A stretch of DNA of 64,000 bases from Polyangiaceae bacterium (GCA_041389725.1 JAWKRG010000007.1:186001-250000), one strand, 5' to 3'; shown: positions 8,220 to 17,823, numbered from the stretch's first letter. The notes: a model not told the origin generated them from the sequence alone. Translations and numbers: made by a program.

Positions 8220-11200
8220 ATGGCTCTTCGCGCGAAGTTCTCCGTGCTCACCGGGGTTGCCCTGGTGCTCAGTGTGTCTTGCTCCTCGGATTTCGACGAC
8301 AAGCGTCGCCGAACCGAACCCGTGGCGTCACTGGGTGACGATTTGTATTCGGCGATGTGTGATCGCGTCGGGGCCAGCGTGCTCACCGAAGATCTCAGCG
8401 GTGCGAGCTACCACGCCGTCTGCCACCGCGACGCCTTCGGCAACTACGCCGACGCAGTGGACGAGAGCCTCTTGCCGCCCGCGGTGGGCGGCGCGGGCCT
8501 GGCGCGCCGGCTGTCGGTCGCGAAGGTGCATGCCATCGCGCGACGACGCGGAGATCTGATCCAAGCCTTCAACCAGGTTTTCAGCGACGACCCGGTACCG
8601 TCGCCCAAAGGCGGCACCGTGCGCGGACACGTAGCCCTCGACGCTTTCCTCAAACGCGTGGTGCCCCTCTACGACTCGAACCCGATCGACAAGCAGGGTT
8701 CGGGCGCGCGCGAAGCGTTGATGCCGAGCGTGACGCGCGCCGCAGGGCGACTGTTCGCGAGCCTGGCGGGGCCGGGCAAGGACAAGATCACGAAGTCCGT
8801 CGACCCCGCCAAGGCCCAGGTCGCACGCGAAGCCCTGTCGCGCCTCTCGGGCCGTCAAGGGTATCGACCCGCACGCGTGGCTCTCGGTGCACTTCGGCCT
8901 TCCCTGGCCTATCCAGAGCTGCGACAGCTGACGCAGACCCTCGGCCCGCGCATGGGCCCGGGCGGCGCGATGCGCGTGCAGTTCCAGAACGTGCTCGGCA
9001 TGGCGCAGAACGAGCTGGGCACCAGTGAGCAGAAGGGGCTCACGTTTCCCGCGACCTTCGACCCTGCCAATCCCGCGCGGCCGCGCACCAACCTCGAGGT
9101 CGCTCAGGCGATCATGTTGGCATCGGATCCCGCCTTTGCCGGCTCCGCCGCGGAGCCACGCTACATGGTGGGTCGCGACGTGCGTGGCTACGCCATTCCC
9201 GCAGGCAACATTCCTGGTACCGCCGGCAGCGTGCCGGGCCCGTTCTACGACGGCGATGGCGACGGCTTCGCCGACGTGGACGCGCTCGGACGTTTTCTCG
9301 GCGGGTCCAGTGGGCTCGCACCGGTCGATCCTCCCTTCGTGGTGCTGGGGCAGCCTCGACAGTTTCCCCCGGACGCCTTCGGTCGCGCTCTGGGCGCGGA
9401 CGGCATGCCCGTCTACAGCTACATCGACACCAGCCAGACCTACACCGCCGCCATGTTGCGCGACATGGAACCGCTGATGGACGTCGACGGAAGCTCCGAG
9501 GCGATCGCGGACTTGCTCAGCGGCGCTTTCGTCTTGTTCGGCACGCCCGTGGAGAAGCAGGCGCCCTGGGGCGTGGAGGGCAAGTACGGCAGCTTCGACA
9601 GCAGCGTGTCGCCGATGGCGGATCTGCTCCACGCCACGGGCTGGACCTTTGCCCACAAGAACAGCGACCTGCACTTGGAGTTCCTGAAGCGGCTCATCAA
9701 CGAGAACGAACCCGCCGTGGCCCGAGTCGTGGGGGCGGCGCTGAAGGTGAAGGCCATCGCCGACAAGTACCCGAACGTCGGCCTCGACCCCAGTGTGACG
9801 CTGTGGGACGAGATGGCCGAGCTTCTCGCGGTGATCAGCAAGAACCCGCAACTGCTCAAGGACCTGCTGCGCGCGCTCTACAACCCAGACGTCAAGGCCT
9901 ACATCGGCAACGCCTACGGCAAGTACAACCAGTTCAAGGACGAGCTGCACTACGACACCAACAACTTGAACGGGCCGCCCGTCAACTTGACCAGCGGTGG
10001 CGGCGCCGACCCCAGCGTGCCGGCCGACTACACCCAGCCCGACGCGGGCACCAACCGCAGCGAGATGCACCGCATCCTGCAGCTGATTCACGACGTGAAC
10101 GGAGTGAACGCGTGCAACAAGCCCGACGCCAAGGTGCGCCTCAAGGCGATAGGCTTGCCCATCACCTGGCCCGTGCTCGGCAGCGGCTACGGAGAGTGCG
10201 AACTGTTCGCCTTCCGCAACATGGGCATCTTCTACCTCCACTCGATCCTCGGCAAAGCCACGCTCGAGATCGAGAACAACCTGCTCAACGACATGATGAG
10301 CGTGGCGCAGATCTTCACGGATCCCGACAAGATGCTGGCGGACTCGGCAGCGATCGTGGGCATGGGCCGCAAGCCCACGCCGCAGGCGCTCGATCGTCTG
10401 GTGTTCTTTGGTGCCGAGAGTCCCAAGTACGAGCCCTTCTTCAGCGGCAAGATGCCCGACCGTGACGCCAACTACACGGGCAAGAACGACGACACCAACA
10501 AGTTCATCTCGCGTCTCGTGGACGCAGTCGCCCCAGCCACTTGTCCCGAGCGCCCGATCAACACCGCCAAGTACGGAACGATCTGGATCTCCGACTGCAG
10601 CCCGAGTGTGAAGTGGACCCACAACGGCGAGCCCGGCAACCCCAACGAGCTGCTGCGCCTGCGGGGCAAGGGCACCATCTTCACCTGGGAGAAGTACGAG
10701 TTCTTCAAGGGCATGAAGCCGCTGCTGAAGGCTTTCGACGACCACGGTGAGGCCCAGCTCTTCCTCGATCTGGTGGAGGTCATGTACCGCCACTGGCCCT
10801 CGGACCAGCACGGCGAGGAGTGCAACAACAACGGCAACTTCGGCGAGCGCCCCTGGGTGAAGTTCCTGAGCGACTCCGACAAGGCCGCGCACAAGATCAA
10901 CCCCGCCTACAACCCGCGCTTCTGCAACGGCAGCGGCGTCTCACGCTACGAGCCGCTCTTGGCCGAGGCCTTCGTCTCGGATCTGCTGCCCGCACTGGGG
11001 GACCTGGTGGACGCCATAGAAAAAATGACCGTCGACCATCCGCGGATCCCCAACTTCAAGATGGCCGGCCTCGACATCATGGCCGAGCTCAGCACGGCCA
11101 TGTTCGACCCGGACTACGCCGCCGCGGTGGGCATGACGGACCGCCAGGGTAGCCCCAGCACCGCCTGGTCCAACGGCCTCATCACCAAGCCGCAGCTGAC

Positions 11201-12128
11201 GAACTACGATCTGTTCGCCAATGCCCTGGCCAACATCGACAAGACCCTGCAGCCAGGCTCACCGCGCTACGTGCGCTGGAAGGCGGGGCGCTCGAAGCTG
11301 GTAGACCAGTTCCTGGCGGTGGATGGCGACGGACCGAATGCGCAGTTCCGCAATCGCGCCTTCGTCAAGTCGGTGCCGATCCTGATCGACGTGCTGCGCG
11401 CACAGCTGAACGCGAACTGCCCCGACCGCGAGACGAGCCCGATCGCCTGCAAGTGGGCGACCCAGGGGCTCGTTCCCGGTCAGCCCGCGGTGGGTATGGC
11501 CGCCAAGGCCGCGGAGACCTTCGGCGATCCGATGTTCTCCACCACCATGCACCTGGTGGACGCCATCAACGAAGATCCCGAAGCCCGCGCCGCGCTTCAG
11601 CGCCACCTGCGCTACTTGATGCAGCAGGCCAGCGGCAACGACGCCTTGAACAGCACCCTGACCAGCGCCAATGACATGATGCAGTTGCTGGGCGACGACC
11701 TGAACATGCCGCTGATCTACAACGCCATCGCCGTGGCCGCGGCGCCCGAAGAGGGCACCCTGGACGGCAAGCCCGCGCCGGGCACCGCCGACCGCGTGCT
11801 GGAGCTGATGGACGCCCTGACCCGCGAGGTGGACAGCAAGGGCAACCCCAAGGTCAACAGCTACGACCCCTACCGCATCATGGATCGCGTGCTGCAGAAC
11901 CTGGTGAGCCCGATGGACCCGGCCAACCCGGACAGCGTCACCCCCTTGGAGATCTTCATCGACACCATTGCCGAGGTGAACCGCATGGACGCCGACGTTC
12001 CCCGCGAGGAGCCGCTGAGCCCCGAAGACATGCAAGCCGTCTTCGGCACCATGCGCGACTTCATGGCCAGTCCCACCCGAGGTATGGAGCAACTCTACGA
12101 GATCATGAAGCATCGCGACGGCGACTGA
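8220..12128 (+). CDS. Very large (1302-residue) lipoprotein of unknown function
   Basis: The ATG at 8220 starts a lipoprotein signal (ALVLSVSCSS, Cys near residue 21), so the protein is probably anchored to a membrane facing the periplasm or surface. The rest has no membrane segments. Near residue 345 the acidic loop DGDGDGFADVD looks like a calcium-binding (thrombospondin- or dockerin-type) loop. Several Cys residues in the middle may form disulfides. I do not recognise the family. A FadL-like outer-membrane protein follows 36 bp downstream and is probably co-transcribed, which suggests an outer-membrane role. The open frame extends 28 codons further upstream without a signal-like sequence. 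Confidence 0.8.
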   Translation: MALRAKFSVLTGVALVLSVSCSSDFDDKRRRTEPVASLGDDLYSAMCDRVGASVLTEDLSGASYHAVCHRDAFGNYADAVDESLLPPAVGGAGLARRLSVAKVHAIARRRGDLIQAFNQVFSDDPVPSPKGGTVRGHVALDAFLKRVVPLYDSNPIDKQGSGAREALMPSVTRAAGRLFASLAGPGKDKITKSVDPAKAQVAREALSRLSGRQGYRPARVALGALRPSLAYPELRQLTQTLGPRMGPGGAMRVQFQNVLGMAQNELGTSEQKGLTFPATFDPANPARPRTNLEVAQAIMLASDPAFAGSAAEPRYMVGRDVRGYAIPAGNIPGTAGSVPGPFYDGDGDGFADVDALGRFLGGSSGLAPVDPPFVVLGQPRQFPPDAFGRALGADGMPVYSYIDTSQTYTAAMLRDMEPLMDVDGSSEAIADLLSGAFVLFGTPVEKQAPWGVEGKYGSFDSSVSPMADLLHATGWTFAHKNSDLHLEFLKRLINENEPAVARVVGAALKVKAIADKYPNVGLDPSVTLWDEMAELLAVISKNPQLLKDLLRALYNPDVKAYIGNAYGKYNQFKDELHYDTNNLNGPPVNLTSGGGADPSVPADYTQPDAGTNRSEMHRILQLIHDVNGVNACNKPDAKVRLKAIGLPITWPVLGSGYGECELFAFRNMGIFYLHSILGKATLEIENNLLNDMMSVAQIFTDPDKMLADSAAIVGMGRKPTPQALDRLVFFGAESPKYEPFFSGKMPDRDANYTGKNDDTNKFISRLVDAVAPATCPERPINTAKYGTIWISDCSPSVKWTHNGEPGNPNELLRLRGKGTIFTWEKYEFFKGMKPLLKAFDDHGEAQLFLDLVEVMYRHWPSDQHGEECNNNGNFGERPWVKFLSDSDKAAHKINPAYNPRFCNGSGVSRYEPLLAEAFVSDLLPALGDLVDAIEKMTVDHPRIPNFKMAGLDIMAELSTAMFDPDYAAAVGMTDRQGSPSTAWSNGLITKPQLTNYDLFANALANIDKTLQPGSPRYVRWKAGRSKLVDQFLAVDGDGPNAQFRNRAFVKSVPILIDVLRAQLNANCPDRETSPIACKWATQGLVPGQPAVGMAAKAAETFGDPMFSTTMHLVDAINEDPEARAALQRHLRYLMQQASGNDALNSTLTSANDMMQLLGDDLNMPLIYNAIAVAAAPEEGTLDGKPAPGTADRVLELMDALTREVDSKGNPKVNSYDPYRIMDRVLQNLVSPMDPANPDSVTPLEIFIDTIAEVNRMDADVPREEPLSPEDMQAVFGTMRDFMASPTRGMEQLYEIMKHRDGD

Positions 12129-12164
12129 TTCAGCGCTGCCCTCCCGTTCCCCTCTCTGCTCCCC

Positions 12165-13823
12165 ATGCCGAAGCTCATGAACTCTTGTCTATCCTCACGC
12201 GGGCTTGGCCGCGCCTCGTGCGCCGCACTGACCGCAGCAATCGCCCTGGCCACCACGTCTGCTCACGCGGGCGGGCTCTACTTCACGGACCGTGGCGTTC
12301 GTCCCCTGGGTCGCGGCGGGGCGTTCATCGCTGGCGCCGACGACGCGGGCAGCGTCGCCTACAACCCCGCGGGCTTGGCCTTCACGGGACACCAGTTTCT
12401 GCTGGACGCGTCTTGGCTCCAGTACAGCGCGACCTACCAGCGCAAGACGATCGTTCGCCAGATCGATCCGAACACGCAGGAACCCACGGGCGTGGAGTGG
12501 GAGCAGACCTATCCCCAGGTCGAGGGCACGACGCCGGTCCTTCCCATTCCCACCATCGTCTACGCCGACCCGCTGGGCAGCGATAAGTACAACTTCGCGA
12601 TCGGTGTGTGGGCGCCCTACGCCGCCATCACCAGCTTTCCAGAAACGGTGAAGGGGCAACCCGCGCCGCAGCGCTATTCGATCATTTCCTTGGACGGCTC
12701 GGCCCTCGCCATTCCCGGCGTCTACGCCTCGATGTTTGCCAGCGACGATCTGGCGCTGGGCGCAGGCATCGAGATGCTCACCGGGTTCTTCCAGACCAGC
12801 GTCTACTTCAGCGCCTGCGTGCCGGAGCGCTTCTTGTGCGCGCCGGAACAGCCCGAGTACGACACCTACGCCCAGCTGCGGGTGGGGCCGATCTTCGCGC
12901 CCTCGGGCATCGTGGGCGCCATCTATGAACCCAGCGAGGTGGTGCGCGTCGGTGCTTCGTTCCACCTTCCCTTCTGGGTGCACTCCCACGCCACCCAAGA
13001 CGTGCGCCTCGCCAGCGCGGCCGTCTTCGACAACGCGAGCGTCAAGGGCGACAGCGCCACCGTCGACTTTCGGCTGCCCTGGACCGCGCGGGCTGGCATC
13101 GAGTTTCGACCGGGTGACCTGCGGGTCGAAGCGGGCGTCGGCTACGAAGCGTGGAGCATGCACGACGAGATCCGCGTCGAGTCCGACGAGATCGCCCTGG
13201 TGAACGTGGCCGGCTTTCCCACGGAGTATCAGATCTCTCCCGTCAGCATCGATCGCGGCTTCCAAGACAGCTACTCGGGACGCCTCGGCGTCGAGTACGG
13301 CTTCGAGGCAGGGAGCTATCGCATGGTGACTCGAGGCGGGCTGATGGCGGAGCGCAGCGCCATTCCCACCGAGTATCTGTCGGCTGCGACGATCGATCTC
13401 GACAAGGTCGTCGCCAGCATCGGCGGCAGCTTGCACATCGGCAAGTGGCGCTTCGACGGCGTGTTCGCGCGCGTGTTCACCTCCAGCGTAGAGGTGGGCG
13501 CGCGGGAGCAACGCGTGCGACAGGTCAACCCGGTGCTCTCCAACCCGCCTCGCTATCCGAACTACATCAACGGCGGGACCTACACCGCGAGCGCCAACGT
13601 CATCGGCCTAGGCCTGGCCTATCAATTCGATTCGACCGAAGAGCCGCCGACTCGCCCCAGCGCCGCTCCTCCGGCAGAGCCACGCGAACCCGAGGTCCAG
13701 CCCAAGCCGGAGTCGGAGCCAAAAGCGGAACCGAAGCCCGAGCCAAAGGCGAAAGACGACGACGGCGGCTTCGACGAAGCCTTCGACAAAGCCGACGACA
13801 AGCCCAAGCCGAAGAAGAAGTAG
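12165..13823 (+). CDS. OmpP1/FadL-family outer-membrane transporter
   Basis: The FadL family forms 14-stranded barrels that take up hydrophobic compounds. This 552-residue protein has a signal peptide ending at SAHA (near residue 35), then the family-typical N-terminus GLYFTDRGVRPLGRGGAFI with DDAGSVAYNPAGLA. The rest alternates beta-strand-like segments, and SANVIGLGLAYQF looks like the last barrel strand. An unusual 65-residue tail rich in Pro, Glu, Lys and Asp follows, ending in a lysine run, and may lie outside the barrel. It is 36 bp after the large lipoprotein gene. The substrate is unknown. Confidence 0.85.
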   Translation: MPKLMNSCLSSRGLGRASCAALTAAIALATTSAHAGGLYFTDRGVRPLGRGGAFIAGADDAGSVAYNPAGLAFTGHQFLLDASWLQYSATYQRKTIVRQIDPNTQEPTGVEWEQTYPQVEGTTPVLPIPTIVYADPLGSDKYNFAIGVWAPYAAITSFPETVKGQPAPQRYSIISLDGSALAIPGVYASMFASDDLALGAGIEMLTGFFQTSVYFSACVPERFLCAPEQPEYDTYAQLRVGPIFAPSGIVGAIYEPSEVVRVGASFHLPFWVHSHATQDVRLASAAVFDNASVKGDSATVDFRLPWTARAGIEFRPGDLRVEAGVGYEAWSMHDEIRVESDEIALVNVAGFPTEYQISPVSIDRGFQDSYSGRLGVEYGFEAGSYRMVTRGGLMAERSAIPTEYLSAATIDLDKVVASIGGSLHIGKWRFDGVFARVFTSSVEVGAREQRVRQVNPVLSNPPRYPNYINGGTYTASANVIGLGLAYQFDSTEEPPTRPSAAPPAEPREPEVQPKPESEPKAEPKPEPKAKDDDGGFDEAFDKADDKPKPKKK

Positions 13824-13824
13824 A

Positions 13825-13959
13825 CACCTTCCGCCCTTCCGAACTTCCTGTGCTCTCCTGATTGAAGAAGAAGAACGTTCTCACAGGAAGGCCGGAAGAA
13901 CGGAAGGGGTGGGGAATGTTCCCTCCCGCTCACCTTCCGCCCTTCCGAACTTCCTGTGC
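13825..13959. repeat. 29-bp direct repeat with an inverted copy between convergent genes
   Basis: Two identical 29-bp copies (13825-13853 and 13931-13959) rich in CCTTCC lie between the ends of two convergent genes. A partly matching inverted copy (about 13882-13911, with ACAGGAAG and CGGAAGG blocks) lies between them, so the transcript could fold into alternative hairpins. The position suggests a bidirectional terminator or a REP-like element. The first copy begins 2 bp after the fadL-like stop codon. Confidence 0.75.
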
Positions 13960-13988
13960 CTCTTGCTGCCGCAGAGGATCGCCGAGCG

Positions 13989-16595
13989 TTAGCTGCCGGA
14001 GGGGGCGCGGGTCGGGGATGACGCGCTCGGCGCTTCCGGCACCGCGGGCAGAGCTTCGGGAGCGGGTGCGTCGATTGGGGGCAGGGGTTCGGTCTTCGCT
14101 TCGCGCTCGTCATCGGCCACGGCGCCAGCGCGGTCCTTGGCCAGGTAGAGCACGACGGACTCGCCGGCCTTCAGCTTGGTATGGCGCGACTTGCGATTGA
14201 TGCGCTCCATCCATCCCGAACTCACGCCGTAGCGGCGGCCGATGCGCGACAGAGTCTCCCCTGCCCGCGCCTTGATCACCACGCGGGCCTTGCCGTTCTT
14301 CTCTTCGAAGTACTCGATGAACTCGGGGGTGCCCATGGCGAGGACGCGAGTGTCAGCTTCGCGAAACACGCGCACGCCGGCGGACTTGCCACGCTCCACC
14401 CAAGCCTGCAGCGTCATCCCGGCGAGGAGCCGCGCCGTCGGATCCAGCGCGTTCCAACGTTGAAGCTCCGCCTCCGTCACCGCCAGGGCCTTGGACAACG
14501 CACCAAGAGAGTCGCCGTCGCGGACCAACACGAACACGCGATCGCGATTGGGATACGCAACGCCGAGATCCGGCACCACCACGACTTCGGGGGTGGGGCC
14601 TGCAGGGGCGGGCTCGCGCGACCGTCGCGGGACGAGCAACACGTCCCCCGCCGTCAGGGTCTCGTCACTACGCAGACGATTCAAGCGCCGCAGATCGCCG
14701 ATTCCGGCGCTGGCCGAGGCGGCGACGGTCTCTGGCGTGTCGCCCAGCTTGACCAGGTAGCTCGCGAGCCCGGCTTCGGGTTGAGCCGCTGCCAACGTGC
14801 GGGTCGCGCTCGGCCCGCGCCCTTGGGGCACGCGCACCAGCACGCCCTGCCGTCGTTCGCCAGGTTTGAGGGGCGGCACGCGCCCCGAGAGCAGGTGGGG
14901 GTTGAGTGCCTCCAGGCTCTTGTCGCTCAGGCCTGCGGCGCTGGCGACAGCGCTCAGGCTCGTCCCCGAGGGCACCAGCACGGCCTCGAAGTGCTCTGGC
15001 GCCTCGGGAGCGACGTCGGCAATGCCGAAGGCGCGCTTGTTGTTCATCACGATGGCAATGGCGAAGATCTTCGGGACGTAGAGCGTCGTTTCCCAAGGAA
15101 TGGCCGCCTCGTGCTTGGACAGCTCCCAGAAGTCGTTGCTGTTGAACTTCTGAATCGCGCGGGTGAGACCGCCGTGGCCCATGTTGTAGGCGGCCATGGC
15201 CAACTCCCAATTGCCGAAGCGCCGGTACAAGTCGGACAGGTAGGCGATGGCGGCCTCGGTGCTGCGCTTGGGATCGAGGCGCTCGTCCACCCAGCGATCG
15301 ACCACCAGGCCGTACATGCGTCCGGACTCGGGCATGAACTGCCAGAGCCCGGCGGCTCCCGCCGGCGATGCGATGGTTGGGTTGTGTCCACTCTCGATCA
15401 GGCTGAGCCAAACCAGATCCGTCGGAAGACCCGCCTTGGACAGCTCGGCCTTCAGCGATGGCACGAAGCGCCCGCTCTTCTTGGCCCACACTCGCGCGAT
15501 CGACTTGCCCCGGGAGTTGTCCCGGTAGAACTTCAGATAGCGCACGACTCGCGCTTCGAGCCGCACGGGAAGGTTCGGCATCGTCAGGGAGCGAATCCAC
15601 TCCGCGGTCACCGCCGACTCGTCGAGCGCGGCCTTCGGCGCCAAATCCGCCTCGGCGGGCAGCCCGCTGGCCACGACTTCGGGGCCGCGAGATCCGTGAG
15701 CGACCCCGGGCCAGCTCCACCCTGCTTCGAAGCCGTGCAGAGGTTTGGGAAACAGCACGCGGTCTGCCGCTCGCAGCGCATCGAGCTCGGGATCCGCCGC
15801 CTTCGCCAGGGAGTCCTCCAAGGTCGGTCCGCCCGCGATGGCGCGTCGCACCGCCGGGTTCGCCGTGGGCCGCTCCGCACCGGACGGCAGCTGGGACTTG
15901 GGGTTCTTGGGCGGACGTCCAACGCGATGGCTCTTGGCGCTCGCCCCTTCGTCCGAGGGAGACACTGGCTCCTGGGGCGTGTTCTGCGCAGGCGTGGCTT
16001 GCGGCGCGGACTCGGAGCTGGGCGTCGGGAGCGTCGCCTCCTGCTTCGGCACTACTGTACGACTGCCTGCCCCAGGCCCCGGCCCCACGTCGGGAGCGGA
16101 CGGCGCCGCAGCGATTGCAGAGTCCGTATTCGACTTCGACTTCGCAGATGCATCGCGACTGTCGGACTTGGCTTCGGCCTTGCCGCCTGCACCGCTCCCG
16201 TTCTTGCTGTCGGCCTTGGCGGGGCGCGGCGGGTCGCTCTTGGCGTCACGTTTGGCAGCGGCCTTGGGGTCGCGTTTGGCGGCAGGCTTGGGGTCGTTCT
16301 TGGCGACGGTCTTGTCGGCGGAGTGCCTGGGTCGGCGCTTGGTGTCCTTCCTCGCAGCGTCCGTCTTACGCGGCTCGACCTTGTCTTTGCCCTTGTCGTT
16401 GCTCGACTTGGCGTCGCTAGCCGAACTTGATGCCGACTTGCCCGCCGCCTTGGGAGCTTCCTTCGACGCCGCCTTGGTCTCCCCCTGCGGACGCTCCGTC
16501 TTGCGCTCATCGCTGGGCGCCTTCTTGGACTGCGCGCCCGCCGAGGGCGCAGCCAAGATGGCAAAGCAGCACACGAGAGGCCGAAGTGCGCGCAT
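13989..16595 (-). CDS. Membrane-bound lytic transglycosylase, MltD-like, with LysM repeats
   Basis: This enzyme would cleave peptidoglycan glycan strands to 1,6-anhydro ends in the periplasm. From the ATG at 16595 it is 868 residues. A signal peptide (LVCCFAILAAPSAGA) is followed by about 270 residues rich in Lys, Ala, Asp and Ser. The SLT domain shows LIESGHNPTIASPAGAAGLW, with the catalytic Glu near residue 400, and MAAYNMGHGG. Three or four LysM-like segments follow (near 540, 613, 686 and 778), the last with RAGETLSRIGRRYGV, then a Pro/Ala tail. MltD usually has two LysM repeats and no such basic N-terminal region. Confidence 0.88.
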   Translation of the reverse strand: MRALRPLVCCFAILAAPSAGAQSKKAPSDERKTERPQGETKAASKEAPKAAGKSASSSASDAKSSNDKGKDKVEPRKTDAARKDTKRRPRHSADKTVAKNDPKPAAKRDPKAAAKRDAKSDPPRPAKADSKNGSGAGGKAEAKSDSRDASAKSKSNTDSAIAAAPSAPDVGPGPGAGSRTVVPKQEATLPTPSSESAPQATPAQNTPQEPVSPSDEGASAKSHRVGRPPKNPKSQLPSGAERPTANPAVRRAIAGGPTLEDSLAKAADPELDALRAADRVLFPKPLHGFEAGWSWPGVAHGSRGPEVVASGLPAEADLAPKAALDESAVTAEWIRSLTMPNLPVRLEARVVRYLKFYRDNSRGKSIARVWAKKSGRFVPSLKAELSKAGLPTDLVWLSLIESGHNPTIASPAGAAGLWQFMPESGRMYGLVVDRWVDERLDPKRSTEAAIAYLSDLYRRFGNWELAMAAYNMGHGGLTRAIQKFNSNDFWELSKHEAAIPWETTLYVPKIFAIAIVMNNKRAFGIADVAPEAPEHFEAVLVPSGTSLSAVASAAGLSDKSLEALNPHLLSGRVPPLKPGERRQGVLVRVPQGRGPSATRTLAAAQPEAGLASYLVKLGDTPETVAASASAGIGDLRRLNRLRSDETLTAGDVLLVPRRSREPAPAGPTPEVVVVPDLGVAYPNRDRVFVLVRDGDSLGALSKALAVTEAELQRWNALDPTARLLAGMTLQAWVERGKSAGVRVFREADTRVLAMGTPEFIEYFEEKNGKARVVIKARAGETLSRIGRRYGVSSGWMERINRKSRHTKLKAGESVVLYLAKDRAGAVADDEREAKTEPLPPIDAPAPEALPAVPEAPSASSPTRAPSGS

Positions 16596-16604
16596 CAGCG
16601 CCCA

Positions 16605-16633
16605 GTCGTAGCGGCTGGGCTCGACCGGGTCAA
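16605..16633 (-). promoter_or_regulatory. Possible sigma70-type promoter of the transglycosylase gene
   Basis: On the minus strand, TTGACC is followed by a 17-bp spacer and TACGAC. The -35 matches consensus at 5 of 6 positions and the -10 is weak. The predicted transcript start would be only a few bases before the ATG at 16595. Confidence 0.35.
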
Positions 16634-16735
16634 ATCCGGTGCTTTTCCAGCGAAAATCTTGATTTCTGGGGCGGAGTTCCCGGACCCGTGATCCTGGCCA
16701 CCGCCCGGCGCGAATTGGTCTAAGCTCCGCCCGCG

Positions 16736-17611
16736 GTGAGTCTCTCCCCATCGACGCTCGAACAGCTGGAGACCTTCGACGCGCTTCCCACGCAGCAGCG
16801 CGCGGAGCGCCGCCGCGCGGTGCGCGTGCTAGTGCTGACCGGCCTCGGACTCAACTGCGAAGCCGAGACGGTGCATGCCTTTCAACGAGTCGGCGCGAGC
16901 CCGGAAACGGTACACCTGCTGGACTTGCTGGAAACACCCGGTCGGCTGTTGGACTACCAGATCCTCGCGTTCATTGGCGGCTTTGCCTTTGGAGATCACC
17001 TCGGCGCCGGCTTCGTGTTCGCGAACAAGATCCGCTATCGCATGTACGACGAGCTCCTTGCCTTCATCGACCGGGGCGGGCTGGCTCTTGGTGTGTGCAA
17101 TGGGTTCCAGACCATGACGCGCCTCGGCATGCTTCCGGGGTTGGATGGTGACTACCGCACCCCCAGAGCGACTCTTGGTCCCAACGATCGCCCCGGCTAT
17201 CGAGATGCATGGGTTCGCTTGCGATTCGACGCGACCTCTCCTTGTGTCTGGACTCGCGGCATCGACACCCTCGAGCTGCCGGCACGCCACGGCGAAGGAA
17301 AACTGCTCTTTGCCGAGGGAGTGCGCGAGCGGGTCGAATCCGCCTCGCTGGTCGCCGCACGCTACGTCGACGAATCCCTCGAGCCGACGGAAGCCTGGCC
17401 TGCAAACCCAAACGGATCCCCGGGTGGCGCGGCGGGGCTTTGTGACCCCACCGGACGCTTGTTCGGCTTGATGCCGCACCCGGACGCCTATCTTTTCCCC
17501 TTCCAGCACCCAAACTGGCCACGCGCGCGAGCCCGAGGTGAGGCCGCAGAAGCAGGCGGGCTGGCCATCTTCCAGCGCGGCGTGGACGCTGCAGCCGCGT
17601 TTTCCCGCTAG
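16736..17611 (+). CDS. purQ: PurQ-like FGAM synthase glutaminase subunit
   Basis: PurQ hydrolyses glutamine to supply ammonia to FGAM synthase in purine synthesis. The class I glutaminase core is clear: VLVLTGLGLNCEAET near the N-terminus, nucleophile Cys121 in LALGVCNGFQTMTRLG, and His248 in GLMPHPD. Where the triad Glu normally follows in PHPE, this protein has Asp250. It is 291 residues against about 225 for small PurQ, with about 28 extra N-terminal residues and a longer C-terminus. The GTG start fits the divergent spacing from the transglycosylase. No purL or purS is in the window. Confidence 0.8.
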   Translation: MSLSPSTLEQLETFDALPTQQRAERRRAVRVLVLTGLGLNCEAETVHAFQRVGASPETVHLLDLLETPGRLLDYQILAFIGGFAFGDHLGAGFVFANKIRYRMYDELLAFIDRGGLALGVCNGFQTMTRLGMLPGLDGDYRTPRATLGPNDRPGYRDAWVRLRFDATSPCVWTRGIDTLELPARHGEGKLLFAEGVRERVESASLVAARYVDESLEPTEAWPANPNGSPGGAAGLCDPTGRLFGLMPHPDAYLFPFQHPNWPRARARGEAAEAGGLAIFQRGVDAAAAFSR

Positions 17612-17648
17612 CCCGAGCCGCGAAGAGTCGAGCGGCGCCTGCCGATAC

Positions 17649-17670
17649 TGGCGCACCGTGTTGCGCCAGG
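17649..17670. terminator. 8-bp hairpin downstream of purQ-like gene
   Basis: CTGGCGCA-CCGTGT-TGCGCCAG is a perfect 8-bp stem with a 6-base loop, 38 bp past the purQ-like stop. It has no T tract. It also lies about 150 bp before a sigma54-type promoter, the usual distance for an enhancer, so it may instead be an activator-binding dyad. Confidence 0.4.
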
Positions 17671-17807
17671 GAAGGCGCGGCCCCGCCAGACGTAGCGGTG
17701 AGTAGCCCGCCGGCCCGTGGCACCGCAGCCCCAACCTGCCCGCCTCGACGGGGGGCGCGCGCCGCGCTGTGCGTCATGGAAGGGCCCGATTCACGCGGTT
17801 TCCTTGC

Positions 17808-17823
17808 TGGCACGGCGGTTGCG
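17808..17823 (+). promoter_or_regulatory. Sigma54-type (-24/-12) promoter before ECF sigma gene
   Basis: TGGCACGGCGGTTGCG matches the sigma54 consensus TGGCACG-N4-TTGCW at every fixed position except the last weak base, with correct GG-to-GC spacing. The expected transcript start, about 12 bases after the -12 box, falls near 17834, and the ATG is at 17837. An FHA-sigma54 activator gene lies 1.7 kb away. Confidence 0.65.

Noticed and set aside
8328..10892. An 854-codon minus-strand frame opposite the large lipoprotein gene
   Set aside because: Val/His/Arg-rich shadow frame without recognisable motifs; the plus-strand gene has a signal peptide and good codon pattern.
14181..16430. A 749-codon plus-strand frame opposite the transglycosylase gene
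   Set aside because: Composition is arginine/glycine noise with no domain, while the minus strand encodes a clear SLT-LysM protein.
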